Source: Endomychus coccineus (lineage: Eukaryota; Arthropoda; Insecta; Coleoptera; Endomychidae). From it: 64,000 bases of DNA. The notes beneath the pieces were generated by a model, which was not told the DNA's origin, searched no databases, and was given only the letters and a program-made list of their open reading frames with translations. Shown one piece after another: positions 32,255 to 43,241 of the stretch (the first letter of the stretch is position 1; each line of letters opens with the position of its first letter). The position numbers and the translations under genes are program-made. The stretch lies in contig OY294067.1 of the NCBI GenBank assembly GCA_958510875.1, positions 57,300,039-57,364,038 of the forward strand, written 5' to 3'.

Positions 32255-34522
32255 CAGGGTGTCCTCGAACTGCGAGGATGAAACCGAAATGAAACCGAAG
32301 ATTCTTTCATTGGAAAAAAATTTGATGAGCCTTTTTACTTTTGCCTCAAGTGTCTTGTTAAGCCGGTAGAGGGCTTCAAAGTTGCAAAAATAATTTTGTT
32401 TTTTCGGTATAACTTGAGAACGTGATGGAGGACTTTTACAATATTTGGCAGGTGAGTTACTGTCAATGATAACCGTTTTTGAGAGCAGAGCATAGAGCCT
32501 TAGAGACCATAGAAATGGCTCAAACTTGAGAATGTAACGGGAAAAGTGTCCAGAACTTTTTTGTGGTCGATGTAATTCACTCTATATTTTTTACGTGGAT
32601 AGCTTAACTAATTTGAAAAGTTTTCTTACTCCTAGAAAATTTTGATAAAATCAACGGATTAGCTTGAAAAAAATAATTTTCGAGTCTCTGCAATTTTGGC
32701 TTACTAATTTTACTTGATTAAAATACCTCAGTTGCCTTTGCTTTTCTAATGTCATTTTGGCATTTGGAGAATTTATTCTCAAAACCGTCAGTTTTTACTT
32801 TGCTTTCCGTACAAATTTTATAAAATTATGGCTGAAAATTTCACTAACACTGAAATGGTTAATATCTCGGTAAAACATGAATAATAAAAACAATAGAAAT
32901 GGGGAAACGATGTGATTATTTAGGAAAAACAAATGCTAAATTAAAAGAAACAACAAAACTTTTTGGGAAATCGCTAAGGCATCAATTGTTCGAAATGTTG
33001 CCCATTTTCCTGAATACACAAATTAATTCGTTTCAAGAAAGTGGATTGAGCTCTGGCTAGTACTTCAGGATCATTCTTCAATAAATCCGCTTCATGATTA
33101 ATTCGTTGCAACAACTCCTCTCGTGTGTTCACTGGAGCTGCATAAACTTTCGACTTCAAAGCGCCCCATAGAAAGAAGTCGCAGGGCGTCAAATCAGGGG
33201 ATCGGGCCGGCCAGTTCACTGGTGCATCGTGTCCTCTACCTATCCAGCGATCTGGATATTCCGCATTCAAATGTCGCCTCACAGCTAATGTGAAATGAGG
33301 AGGTGCACCATCATGGATAAACCAGGCCACGACGAATGTGTAAGGGCAAGTCTTCCAACAGTTCAAGAAGCCTTTGCTCCAAAAAGTTCAAGTAGTTCTC
33401 CCCGTTCAATCGATCGGGTATAACGGTAGGGCCAATAATAAAGTTATCCACAATTCCAACCCAAACATTGATTTTAGTTTGATTCTGAAAATATGTAACT
33501 TCCGTTTCATGAAGATTTTCATCAGCATAGAAATGTTCATCATGGAGGTTAAAAAGACCACATCTCGTGAAAGTATCTTCGTCCGTGAACAGAATTCTTC
33601 TACAAAAATTGGGGTTTGCGTTTTGTCTTTGGACAATAAGCCGACAGAAATCTAGCCGATGACCTGGATCCATGGGCAATAAGTCTTGAACTGTTGTAAT
33701 ATGATAGGGATACAACAGTTCTTCTTTCAGTACATTATGAACTAATGATTTTGAGGCTCCAATACGAAGTCCCAAACGTAGTGTGCTCATCCCAGGTTCT
33801 CTGCGATTTGCTTCAAATTTGCCAGTGTCGCGAAGGTTTGCCGATTTGGAATTCTGCGATGCGGATATCTTTCCCTTCTCCGGCCATTGCAACGACAAAG
33901 TCCATAAATCAATAACGTATCAACCATTTCAGTGTTAGTGAAATTTTGAGCCATAATTTTATAAAATTTTTACGGAAAGCAAAGTAAAAACTGACAGTTT
34001 TGAGAATAAATTCTTCAAATGCCAAAATGACATTAGAAAAGCAAAGGCAACTAAGGTATTTTAATCAAGTAAAATTAGTAAGCCAAAATTGCAGAGACTC
34101 GAAAATTAATTTTTTCAAGCTAATCCGTTGATTTTATCAAAATTTTCTAAGAGTAAGAAAAGTTATTAAATTAGATAAACTATCTACATTAATAAATATC
34201 GAGTGAATTACATTGACCACAAAAAAGTTCTGGACACTTTTCCCGTTACATCCCCAAGTTTGAGCCATTTCTATGGTCTCTAAGGCTCTGTGCTCCACTC
34301 TCAAAAATGGCCATTATTGACAGTAACTCACCTGCTGAATATTGTAAAAGTTCTTCATCACGTTCTCAAGTTATACCGAAAAAACAAAATTATTTTTGCA
34401 ATTTTGAAGCCCTCTACCGGGTAAACAAGACACTTGAGGCAAAAGTAAAAAGGCTCATCAACTTTTTTTCGAATCAAAGAATCTTCGGCTTAATTTTTGC
34501 CACGCAGTTCGAGGACACCCTG
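32255..34522. mobile_element. IS630/Tc1/mariner-type transposon with ~600-bp inverted repeats
   Basis: Ends CAGGGTGTCCTCGAACTGCG (32255) and the complement of that, CGCAGTTCGAGGACACCCTG-type (to 34522), flanked on both sides by TATA, fitting a TA duplication. Unusually, the inverted arms extend about 600 bp each (32255-32860 and 33940-34522), including matching blocks such as AAATTTTATAAAATTATGGCT and CATTTGGAGAATTTATTCTC. The transposase gene (minus, 32974-33954) begins at the inner edge of the right arm, so the same sequence with ATGGCTGAAAATTTCACTAA also occurs at the left arm's inner edge (32827). It lies in the receptor's 11.5-kb M1-M2 intron. Confidence 0.92.
32974..33954 (-). pseudogene. 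DDD transposase of the long-TIR element, two frameshifts
   Basis: Start ATG at 33954 gives MAQNFTNTEMVDTLLIYGLC, then RRIPNRQTFATLANLKQIAE. A frameshift near 33790 moves to STLRLGLRIGASKSLVHNVL (second helix-turn-helix) and the first Asp in RILFTDEDTF. A second frameshift near 33330 leads to WFIHDGAPPHFTLAVRRHL (second Asp) and WPARSPDLTPCDFFLWGALK (third Asp). I count 43 residues between the second and third Asp, unlike DD34D mariner. The C-terminus ends EQLMP. The HDGAPPHF and PDLTPxDFFLWGxLK motifs are those of a transposase group common in insects. The two shifts abolish function unless recently acquired. Confidence 0.9.
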
Positions 34523-34610
34523 TATATTGTAATAATGGTTCAGTACAGGCTATTTCCAATATTGACTAACAAAATCATTTTTGGAAAATTACAATTTCAT
34601 GTAAAATTAG

Positions 34611-34867
34611 TGTTGAATCGATAGTTTAATTATTATGTTCTGTGAACTTATATTTATATTTATCGCTGGGGTCCACGCCGAGTGTTCTATGCGTAAGGAC
34701 GCTAGTATGTTTTTTGTTTTGTTGTTGATTTTAATAAAGTAACGAATTGTTTATGACGTTTTTATAGTCCATATTTCTGTTGCTGTAATTTTAATAAACT
34801 TATACCATTTGGATTGGCATTTCGCCAGCGGATTCACAACCCCAAGAAATCGCAGTGCTATCCAACA
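34611..34867 (+). repeat. BEL/Pao 5' LTR
   Basis: 257 bp, begins TGTTGAATCG and ends ATCCAACA. Contains AATAAA motifs (near 34733 and 34794) that could serve for polyadenylation in the 3' copy. Differs from the 3' LTR by five substitutions that I can count. Confidence 0.95.
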
Positions 34868-34873
34868 TAAAAT

Positions 34874-34891
34874 TGGTCCTTCGAGCCGGAT
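34874..34891 (+). promoter_or_regulatory. tRNA primer-binding site of the BEL/Pao element
   Basis: TGGTCCTTCGAGCCGGAT, six bases after the LTR, is the exact complement of the 3' end of animal tRNA-Tyr (acceptor strand TCGAAGG plus CCA, then T-arm). This is where minus-strand DNA synthesis would be primed. Confidence 0.8.
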
Positions 34892-35132
34892 TTGTGCCGC
34901 ATTTTCCATGGAAAAGCCGCAAAAATTGGAGGCATAATAAGATACTGCAGCACCTATGTGAAGGTTATCGCCGTCGTCTTATTTTTAATGTAAACGGGGA
35001 AATCTGTGAGTTTCCATCATCAATTTACCCTTGTTTAATATAGATTCTATTGCCAATTTAGATGTGAATTACATTTCTACATTTTTGCACTCTTAAGTTT
35101 ATAATTACAAATTATACATACTTGTGTAAATT

Positions 35133-38100
35133 ATGGCTGAACCAGAGGATACTCTTAGAAACCTGGTGGTTCGTAGGGGGCAACTAAAAGCACAATTGAG
35201 CAGATTTGCTAGTTTTTTCATGACAAAGTTACCGAAATATGTACCAGATTAGAAAAAATTGATAGAATCTTTGATACATTTAATGACATTCAAACAGAAA
35301 TTGAACTTATACAATCATCCGACAGTTCGGAACAACTCGAAGAAAGAATGTTTTTTGAAGATAAATATTTTGCTATTGTCGCGCAGGCAAAAGAGTTAAT
35401 AAATATTCAAAAACTCGCTGACCCAATACCAAATGCTTCTTCAAACTCAAACAAGTTACCATTACTAACTAACATTCATTCAGGTGTACAGTTACCAGCC
35501 ATGAAATTGCCAGAATTCAATGGTAATTATGACAAATGGGCTACTTTTAGAGACACTTTTGTAGTTTTGATACATAATTCAAGTTTGAGTAACATTCAAA
35601 AGTATTATTATTTGCAAGCGTCTTTGAAAGGTGAGGCTGCGTCGGTCATTGATTCACTGACAATTAATGACAGCAATTATTCGGTTGCTTGGGACTTGCT
35701 ACAGTCGCGATATGAGAACAAAAAGCTTAACATAGAAAACCATGTAAGGCAATTATTTGATTTACCCAATATTGTAAAGGAATCAGCTTCTGCATTACGT
35801 TCATTCTTAGACAATTTTTTAAAACATTACAGGTCTTTAAAAAATTTGGGTGAACCAGTAGAATCTTGGAGCACCATATTAATATATATGTTATTTTCGA
35901 AATTAGATGTAGCATCTAAAAAGGAGTGGAAGGTTAAGAGTAATCAAAAGGTGGAATTGGATATATATGAGTTTATAAAATTCCTAACTGACAGATGTCA
36001 GTTGTTGGAAGCTATAACGTCTCGTAAAATAACCGATAAAACTTATTCGGTGAATTTTAGTACGGATAAGGTTGAGTGTCAATTATGCAAACTGGATCAT
36101 AGTATTCAAAGTTGCAAGAGTTTTTTAAAATTCACTCCAAGTAATAGATTAGCAGAAATAAGAAAGGTAAGAGCTTGCACTAATTGTTTGCGTGTTGGGC
36201 ATGTCAATAGGGATTGTCATTCCGGTGGTTGTCGCATATGTCAAAAAAGACATCATACATTACTTCACTTGGGTCAAAGAGACAATTCACAAAATGCAGC
36301 ATCGTCTGTTTCTACAAAGCACTCGACTGATGTTCAAGCACAGGTCTTATCGACAGAAGGGAATTCAGTGACAGCTTGTACAACTATTGCAAGGGTTCCT
36401 GATTTTGAACCTACGACAGTAACGGTTACTCATTGTCAGAATAATATGTTTGTTATTTTGTCTACTGCACTTGTGCAAATTATTGATTCTCAAGGTCAAC
36501 CTGTTATAGTTAGAGCTTTACTGGACGGAGGATCACAATCTAATTTCATAACTAAGAGCTTAAGGCGTAAACTGGAGTTGCCTATGAAATCCACCTCTGT
36601 GCCTATTTTGAGCATTAATGGTACTTCAAGTAAGGTTTCGCAAATAACTAGGGCAGAAATTGAATCTCTTACGACTGATACTTCAATGGATTTACAATTT
36701 TTGGTAATTGATGAAATAACAGGAAATATTCCACAATTTAGTTTCGATATATCTAGCCTAGAACTGCCTGGTGATTTGAAACTTGCAGATCCAAATTTCA
36801 ATATAGCTTCAGAGGTTGATTTATTGCTTGGGGCTAGTATATTCTATGATCTACTATTATTGGGTCAAATTAAGGTAGGTGTCCAAAAACCAATATTACA
36901 AAATACTAGACTAGGTTGGGTTGTTGCTGGCCCAATGGCCGATTGCAATATAAAAGGTCGGGATTCTTTATGTAATTTTGCACGAATGTATTCATTAGAA
37001 AATCAAGTAGAAGCATTCTGGCGATTGGAGGAATGTGACATTAAGAAAACTATTTATACCACTGAAGAAGCAGATTGCGAGCAACATTTTCAAAATACTT
37101 TCCAGCGCAGTTCAAGTGGCAGATTTATGGTAAGGTTGCCTTTTCGGGACAACCGAAATACATTAGGAGAATCATCAAATTTGGCCATTAGTAGGTTCCG
37201 AAATTTAGAAAGAAAATTTGAGAAAAATCAGACTTTGTATGATAAGTATAGTAGTTTTATGTCAGAATACTTAGATCTGGGTCATATGTCACTGATCAGC
37301 AAACCAGTTGAAATAAATAATCACGGTTGTTATTTACCGCATCATTGTGTACTGAAAGAATCATCTGAAACTACTAAACTACGCGTTGTTTTTGATGCTA
37401 GTGCTAAGACGAGCACCAATATTTCATTGAATAATATTCTCAAGGTTGGTCCGAACATCCAAGAAGATATTTTTTCCATAATTTTACGTTTCCGTAGCCA
37501 TATTATTGCGTTTACTGCAGATGTAGCGAAAATGTATCGATGCATAGATATGCATGAACAGGACCGAGAATATCAAAGAATCGTTTGGCATTTTAAGCCT
37601 ACAGAAGGTTTAGGTCATTACAGGCTTAATACGCTTACATACGGAACATCTCCGGCATCTTTCATTGCAAAAAGATGTCTAAAGCAATTTGCATTAGAAA
37701 ATGAGATACAGTGTCCTATTGCTAGTCAAACCATTTTGAAAGACTTTTACATGGACGATTGGCTGGGCGGTGCAGATGACGTGGATTCCGCCACATCTTT
37801 GATACGGGATGTAACTCGGATATTAGGAGGTGCTGGATTTCATTTGCGTCAATGGAAATCTAATGATAAATGTGTATTAGAGGTACAGGCAAGCATGGAG
37901 ACAACTGACCAGTCTCAATATATCATTAAAGATACACAAGGTTCTAAAACCTTGGGAATTTTTTGGCAACCGAATGATGATTGTTTCAGATATCTAGCTC
38001 ATTCTAGCCAACATAAAATCTTCACGAAACGAGTGATTCTCTCGATTGTTTCGCAGATCTTCGACCCACTTGGTCTTTTAGGTCCAGTTATTGTTAGGGC

Positions 38101-40239
38101 TAAGATCGTCATCCAAGATTTATGGCAGATGAAAGTAGGGTGGGATGAAGAAATATCCACAAGTAGTTTAATCTCTTTCCATAGATTCAATAGAAAAATT
38201 GAAGCTTTAAATAATTTAAAAATAGCCAGATGTATCATAGGTAAGGACAGTAACATCGAATTACATTGTTTTTGCGATGCTTCCCAAGCTACATATGGTT
38301 GTTGTATGTATATTAGATCTAAGAGTTCTGATGGGGAGATTAAAGTAAAATTAGTATGTGCGAAGTCTCGCGTTGCGCCACTCAAGTCCGTCACTTTGCC
38401 TCGGTTAGAGTTATGTGGTGCTTTATTGGCAGCAAAGTTGTCTGAGAGAATTGTGAATATCTTCAGAGTAAAGTTTGACCAGATACATTTTTGGTGTGAC
38501 TCCACCATAGTTTCAGCGTGGATTGCTTCGGAGCCTGCTAGTTTGAAGACTTTTGTTTCCAATAGAACAGCCCAAATTCGGGGTATACGTGAACCGTGTC
38601 AATGGCATCATGTTCCCACAGAATCCAATCCAGCAGATATTATTTCACGAGGTTGTGATCCAGACGAAATTGAAGATTTAACCATGTGGTTTGAAGGGCC
38701 GCCTTGGTTGTCTATGAACAATAAATACTGGCCTAAGTTAAGTAGTAAGTTAGAGTCAAGTGAAATTCCCGAAACTAGACCTACTGTCGTTATGATTACA
38801 TCAATTCCTAATGGTGATTTGATGGAACGTTTTTCTTCCATTACAAGATTATGGCGTATAATAGCCTTATTGGTACGATTTACTACGAATTGTAAATTGT
38901 GCATTACCAATAGGGTAACTGGAGATATTACTGTTGATGAGATAGAAGATAGTAAGAGACGAATTGTGAAACTGGTACAGTCACGAGTATTTAGTGAAGA
39001 ATTAAATTCTTTGAAACGATCCAAACCATAACCAAGGCGTAGCAAGCTGATATCATTATCCCCATTTCTCGATAAAGATGAAATAATACGAGTAGGTGGT
39101 AGACTCAAAAATTCTCAGTTGACCTTCAATAACAAACATCCCATAATTATTCCATCGAAGCACTATTATACTAAACTTTTGATACGGCAAGAGCATCTAA
39201 AAAATTTGCATGCTGGGCCTAGAGCGATTCTTTCGAGTATTCGAACTCAATATTGGCCTTTGAGTGGCAGGCAATCGGTGAGAAGTGTATTACAAAAATG
39301 TGTTATCTGTTTTCGAGCTGATCCTTCAAAAATCTGTCAAAAAATGGGTGATTTACCTGCGTCAAGAGTCACACCATCCAGACCTTTCACAACTTGTGGC
39401 ATCGACTATTGCGGCCCTTACCTGATCAAAGATAGCAAGCTTAGAAATAAAAAGTACATTAAAGCGTACGTATGCATTTATATTTGTTTCTAAATTCTCT
39501 AAAACGGTTCGTTGCACGAAGAGGTTTATGTACAGATATATTTTCGGATAACGGAACTAATTTTGTGGGCGCGGAAAAAGAACTTTCCGAGATAGTTGAT
39601 GTAGTTAAGGAACCACGTGTTCGTGAGTTTTTATTAGAAAATAAAATTCGGTGGCATTTTATACCACCCCGATCCCCGCACTTCGGGGGCTTATGGGAAT
39701 CAGCCGTAAAGCTTACAAAGTACCATATTAAACGGGTCATGTATAACGTTCATTTGACATACGAAGATTTTTATACTCTATTGGCACAAATAGAGTCTAT
39801 ATTCAATTCTAGACCCCTATTTCCCCTCACAGAGGATCCCAACGATTTGGAAGTATTAACGCCCGGACACTTGTTAATTGGCAGTCCGCTAATAGCTGTA
39901 CCGGAGGTTCCAGTATCTGACAACCGACATACACATGCAGCAATTTTTCGACACATGAAATTCTTAATTCAGCAGTTTTGGGACCGTTGGTCAAAGGACT
40001 ATTTACACACGTTACAGCAGAGAACCAAGTGGTACAAAGAAAGGCATGATCTTTTAGTAGGTTCGTTGGTCGTCTTGCATGAAGACAATGTTACTCCGAT
40101 GAATTGGAAAATGGCAAGAATCGTGGCAGTGCACCCTGGGAAGGACAATATTGTTCGAGTGGTATCTGTTAAGACTCGCACTGGTGTCTTTAAGCGTGTA
40201 GTCAATAACATTAGTTTGTTACCAATAGAAACTGTGTGA
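35133..40239 (+). pseudogene. BEL/Pao gag-pol polyprotein, three lesions
   Basis: ATG35133 (MAEPEDTLRNLVVRRGQLKA), then a one-base slip in the T-run near 35212, then open from there to TAA at 39029-39031 (ORF 35348-39031). That stop interrupts the frame just before integrase. A third lesion near 39487 is a small deletion with frameshift inside integrase. Domains: DUF1759-type gag (LPEFNGNYDKWATFRDTF), CCHC knuckles (CTNCLRVGHVNRDC), protease (ALLDGGSQSNF), RT (KLRVVFDASAK; catalytic FYMDDWLGG), RNase H (CFCDASQATYG, FWCDSTIVSAW), integrase zinc finger, D (GIDYCGPY), D (FSDNGTNFVGA), E (GGLWESAVKL), and C-terminal tail to VVNNISLLPIETV. In this family the polyprotein is cut by its protease. 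Here the usual D-S/T-G active site reads DGG. Confidence 0.95.
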
Positions 40240-40334
40240 TTGACCATTGTAACCCGGTTATGTACTCTTGAAGTCAAGCTTATCATTTATTTTTTTGTAT
40301 TTTTGAAAGCCAGATCTTTCAAGGTCGGCAGTTA

Positions 40335-40591
40335 TGTTGAATCGATAGTTTAATTATTATGTTCTGTGAACTTATATTTATATTTATCGCTGGGGTCCAC
40401 GCTGAGTGTTCTATGCGTAAGGACGCTAGTATGTTTTTTGTTTTGTTGTTGATTTTAATAAAGTAACTAATTGCTTATGACGTTTTTATAGTCCATATTT
40501 CTGTTGCTGTAATTTTAATAAACTTATACCATTTGGATTGGCATTTCGCCAGCGGATTTACAACCCCAAGAAATCGCAGTGATATCCAACA
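40335..40591 (+). repeat. BEL/Pao 3' LTR
   Basis: 257 bp, the same length as the 5' LTR; TGTTGAATCG...ATATCCAACA, followed by ATTAG. The purine-rich AAGGTCGGCAG just upstream is the likely polypurine tract. Confidence 0.95.
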
Positions 40592-40596
40592 ATTAG

Positions 40597-41045
40597 AATA
40601 TCTCAAAGCAAAGTAACAAGAATATATTGTTGTTAGATTTTTCTGTTCAGTATCAATAACAAATGTTAGCGTGAGAATTAGTAAATAAATTTCTAAAATA
40701 AACGCAAATTAGTTCATACCCGCTCCAAGGAAGGTGATATGATATCATAGCTGAAATGGTCAAGGGGGTTCCAATGAGTTCACAAAAGCTTATAGTTCTA
40801 AAGGAAATCATAAGCTTGTCAAGATGAATAACCAATATAGGAAGGTGAACGAATGCTAGCTACAATAAATGTTAATGTTTACCATCTAGAGATTCAAATC
40901 AGTTAGTAATATTTAGAAAAGGACAGATAGATTTATAAATCCCCACCGAAAACATTCTGAACTAGAGACCTCAAGAGAGGAATCTTACTGCTGAATCTTA
41001 TTTTGGCATTATATGCCTCTTTCGAAACGTTTATTGTATCATTGC
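40597..41045. other. No gene recognised
   Basis: AT-rich intronic sequence between the BEL element and a LINE fragment. Confidence 0.5.
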
Positions 41046-41049
41046 ACAT

Positions 41050-41875
41050 ATTTCTGGCTTCAACATATTCTGTTCTGGTCTCCAAACATGGGTTACTGTT
41101 TGTTTTGTAGCGAAGGCCCTAGAACAGATTTTATTGAACCACCGTTCATCAGATGACGGTGATTTGTTGGTATGGGGTGTGTAAATTTCCATTCCTAGGC
41201 TGACAATATGCTAAATATCTGTGGCACATTGCGTTGGGTCATCAGATTCAAATATACGCTTCTCCAAGGAAACTCGGAGAAAAACATGCGAAGAACATCC
41301 CAGTCGACTCAGTTGTAATGCCAAACTGTTCGTGGAGGTGTTGGATTGGTTCTTTAAGTGATATAGGGACACGTGTCGCCCTGCGTCATCCGTCTTGTTT
41401 GAGAACTTGAGCCAAACGGAGTTGTGAACGTTGAAACCCCCCATAATGATAATTTCATCTTCTGAATAGTTTTGCTGAAGGAAGTTTCAGAGAAAGAAAT
41501 TCAAAGAGTTCAGCATGAGCTGGTCCATCTGGTGATATATAGAGACAACAGAAACGTTTTGTGTGTTTGTGATTATCAAACTTGAACCACATCACATCGA
41601 ATTTTAGTAGTTCTAGGTTCCACTATGTGTGGCATAAGAGATCATTTTTGGAATAGAGACAGACACCTTCTTTGAATCTGAAACGAAAGAGGAGCTCGTA
41701 GCCAGGGCAGAGTGTATAGTTCGTGTTGGTGGATGGCTTGACCTGCGTCTCTGCTAAGGCCAGTATGTCTGCTTTGTCTGTCTGCAAGTGGTAATGAACA
41801 TCGTTCATGTATATCTTGATTCCAGATGGATTTTGCGGCATCCCTAGGCCAATTAACATTCAGATCAAACCTAAT
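41050..41875 (-). mobile_element. Jockey-like LINE (family A) endonuclease domain, 5' part of ORF2
   Basis: Minus-strand reading, with stops and shifts: MLIGLGMPQNPSGIKIYMND (41859), ADILALAETQVKPSTNTNYT (the Glu of LAETQ is the catalytic residue of the APE-type endonuclease), GYELLFRFRFKEGVCLYSKN, CCLYISPDGPA, then IIIMGGFNVHNSVWLKFSNK (xGDFNxH motif of the family, here GGFNVH) and DDPTQCATDI. The D of GDFN is lost. Nuclease domain only; RT missing. Likely the same family as the 3' fragments at 43.0 and 45.0 kb. Confidence 0.85.
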
Positions 41876-42185
41876 AATATAATATCATATTCTCATGATA
41901 CAGATATTACTGCAAACCAGGATACAAGTTAGTGTACTCTCTATAGGTTGAGTCAAAATTAAACATTTGTGGCCAAAACAAGTGAAAGTTCAGAGGTGTT
42001 GGCTTGATGGCCGGGGAGGTCAATATGATATTACATATCATCAAGGATGTTCAGATTATTCCACATATTTACTTCTTTCAGAACGAAAATATCATAAGTT
42101 TAGCATCAACCATATTCAATGTATGATTCAGGGGTAAATATAATTGGCACAAACAATTGATCTTATTGCAATAATTGTTACTTAC

Positions 42186-42354
42186 CTTCTCTCCGCTGTC
42201 AGACGGCAAGTAGAACACAAGAACGGTGAGGAAGGAAATCCCCATGCAAGGGATGATTAAGTTAACTGTATAAAATAGAGTTTTACGACGCATTGTTATA
42301 TTGAATGTGATATCCAGGTAAGGTTCATCGCAACATGTATAGAATTTCTCATTT
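42186..42354 (-). CDS. Nicotinic acetylcholine receptor alpha subunit, C-loop and M1 exon
   Basis: 169 bp; acceptor GTTACAG, donor GTAAG. The split Arg codon is followed by [20 protein letters not shown], then [20 protein letters not shown] and [16 protein letters not shown]. The adjacent cysteines in YTCCDEPY define an alpha subunit: the vicinal disulphide at the tip of loop C that contacts acetylcholine and neonicotinoids (family knowledge). M1 spans about [10 protein letters not shown] to VLVFYLP. Ends GEK, the charge ring before M2. The next exon is 11.5 kb away. Confidence 0.97.
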
Positions 42355-42359
42355 CTGTA

Positions 42360-42995
42360 ACAGAAAACGGACAGAATTACTAATGGTACACAATTATCCT
42401 ATGTACAAAACAGAATCTTTAACTGTCGGTCGACACTGAAATCTGGAGCAATCTTTGTAACATCATTCACGTTTTCATTTATGAACAAATTCACTTGAAT
42501 TTTGAAATAAAGTCGTTATAATTCAACACATCATGAATCACATCATGAATAGTTTGATAATCAATCTCATCGCGATGTTGAAGGGATTAATCATCTTTCT
42601 TGAGGATTTTTACTTTGATTGGAACTTCTTTTGACAAATTGAAAAGTTGATTGAGAAAAATAGTAAGTACACAATCTTATTCAAGTTTTGAAAGTTTTCT
42701 AGAAAACAGGAGTAAAGATTCATCACGTTTTGATATTTTTCTTCGGTATTGATGTCATTGTTCGGAAAATGTTTACAACATATGTATGACTTACTCTAAT
42801 CCCTTATTGTTTCAAGGTCTTGTTTCGTGCGAAAGCAAATATTGAATTCTGAGAAAAAATTATGCCAAATGAAGATGAGAAATGTTCTCACCAGAACATT
42901 TCCAAGAAAACTGAAAAATGAACACTTAAGAATCTTTGGCACCTTTCTAGATGTTTCAAAAGCTTAGAAAACAAAACACAATGAATCTGATGACA
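42360..42995. other. No gene recognised
   Basis: AT-rich intronic DNA; no exon or repeat identified. Confidence 0.5.
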
Positions 42996-42999
42996 TTGT

Positions 43000-43241
43000 T
43001 CAACAAGAACGTCTTCCTTTATACTTTGACTAAACGAGAAGGAAACATATAATGTTCGAAGAACATCGTGTGAGTCAGCAGTGGAATGTAGGGAGAGGAA
43101 ATGGGCATTCATTTATTTCTTTCTTGAAGGTTTGGAGGTTATAGGCATAAAGAAAGATCTCACTAGGTCAAGAGTTCACGAAAAAATGAAGTCTGATAGG
43201 AAGAAAGTTCGGCAGGTTTCGAGTTTGACAATGTAGTGGTG
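43000..43241 (-). mobile_element. Jockey-like LINE (family A), 3' UTR part of an interrupted copy
   Basis: The complement contains the family 3' end: CTTTGACTAAACGAGAAGG, ATGTTCGAAGAACATCGTGT, GGAGAGGAAATGGGCATTC, AGTTCGGCAGGTTTCGAG. It breaks off at GTGACTAGTTT (43241), the point at which the family consensus continues at 44967 (compare the uninterrupted copy, 11755-12445). Confidence 0.8.

Larger units (their letters stand above)
34611..40591 (+). mobile_element. BEL/Pao LTR retrotransposon, nearly complete, 5,981 bp
   Basis: Two 257-bp LTRs (34611-34867, 40335-40591), both TGTTG...CCAACA, with about 5 differences (98% identical). The 5-bp duplication ATTAG flanks both sides (34606-34610 and 40592-40596). 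The primer-binding site follows the 5' LTR; a purine-rich stretch precedes the 3' LTR. Internal Gag-Pol covers gag, protease, RT, RNase H and integrase in BEL order. The high LTR identity says recent insertion; three lesions in the coding region say it is now inactive. It sits in the receptor's M1-M2 intron, plus strand, opposite to receptor transcription. Confidence 0.97.

Noticed and set aside
37999..38562. 187-residue minus-strand ORF
   Set aside because: Antisense shadow of BEL/Pao RNase H.
38608..39108. 166-residue minus-strand ORF
   Set aside because: Antisense shadow of the BEL/Pao gag-pol frame, with no domain of its own.
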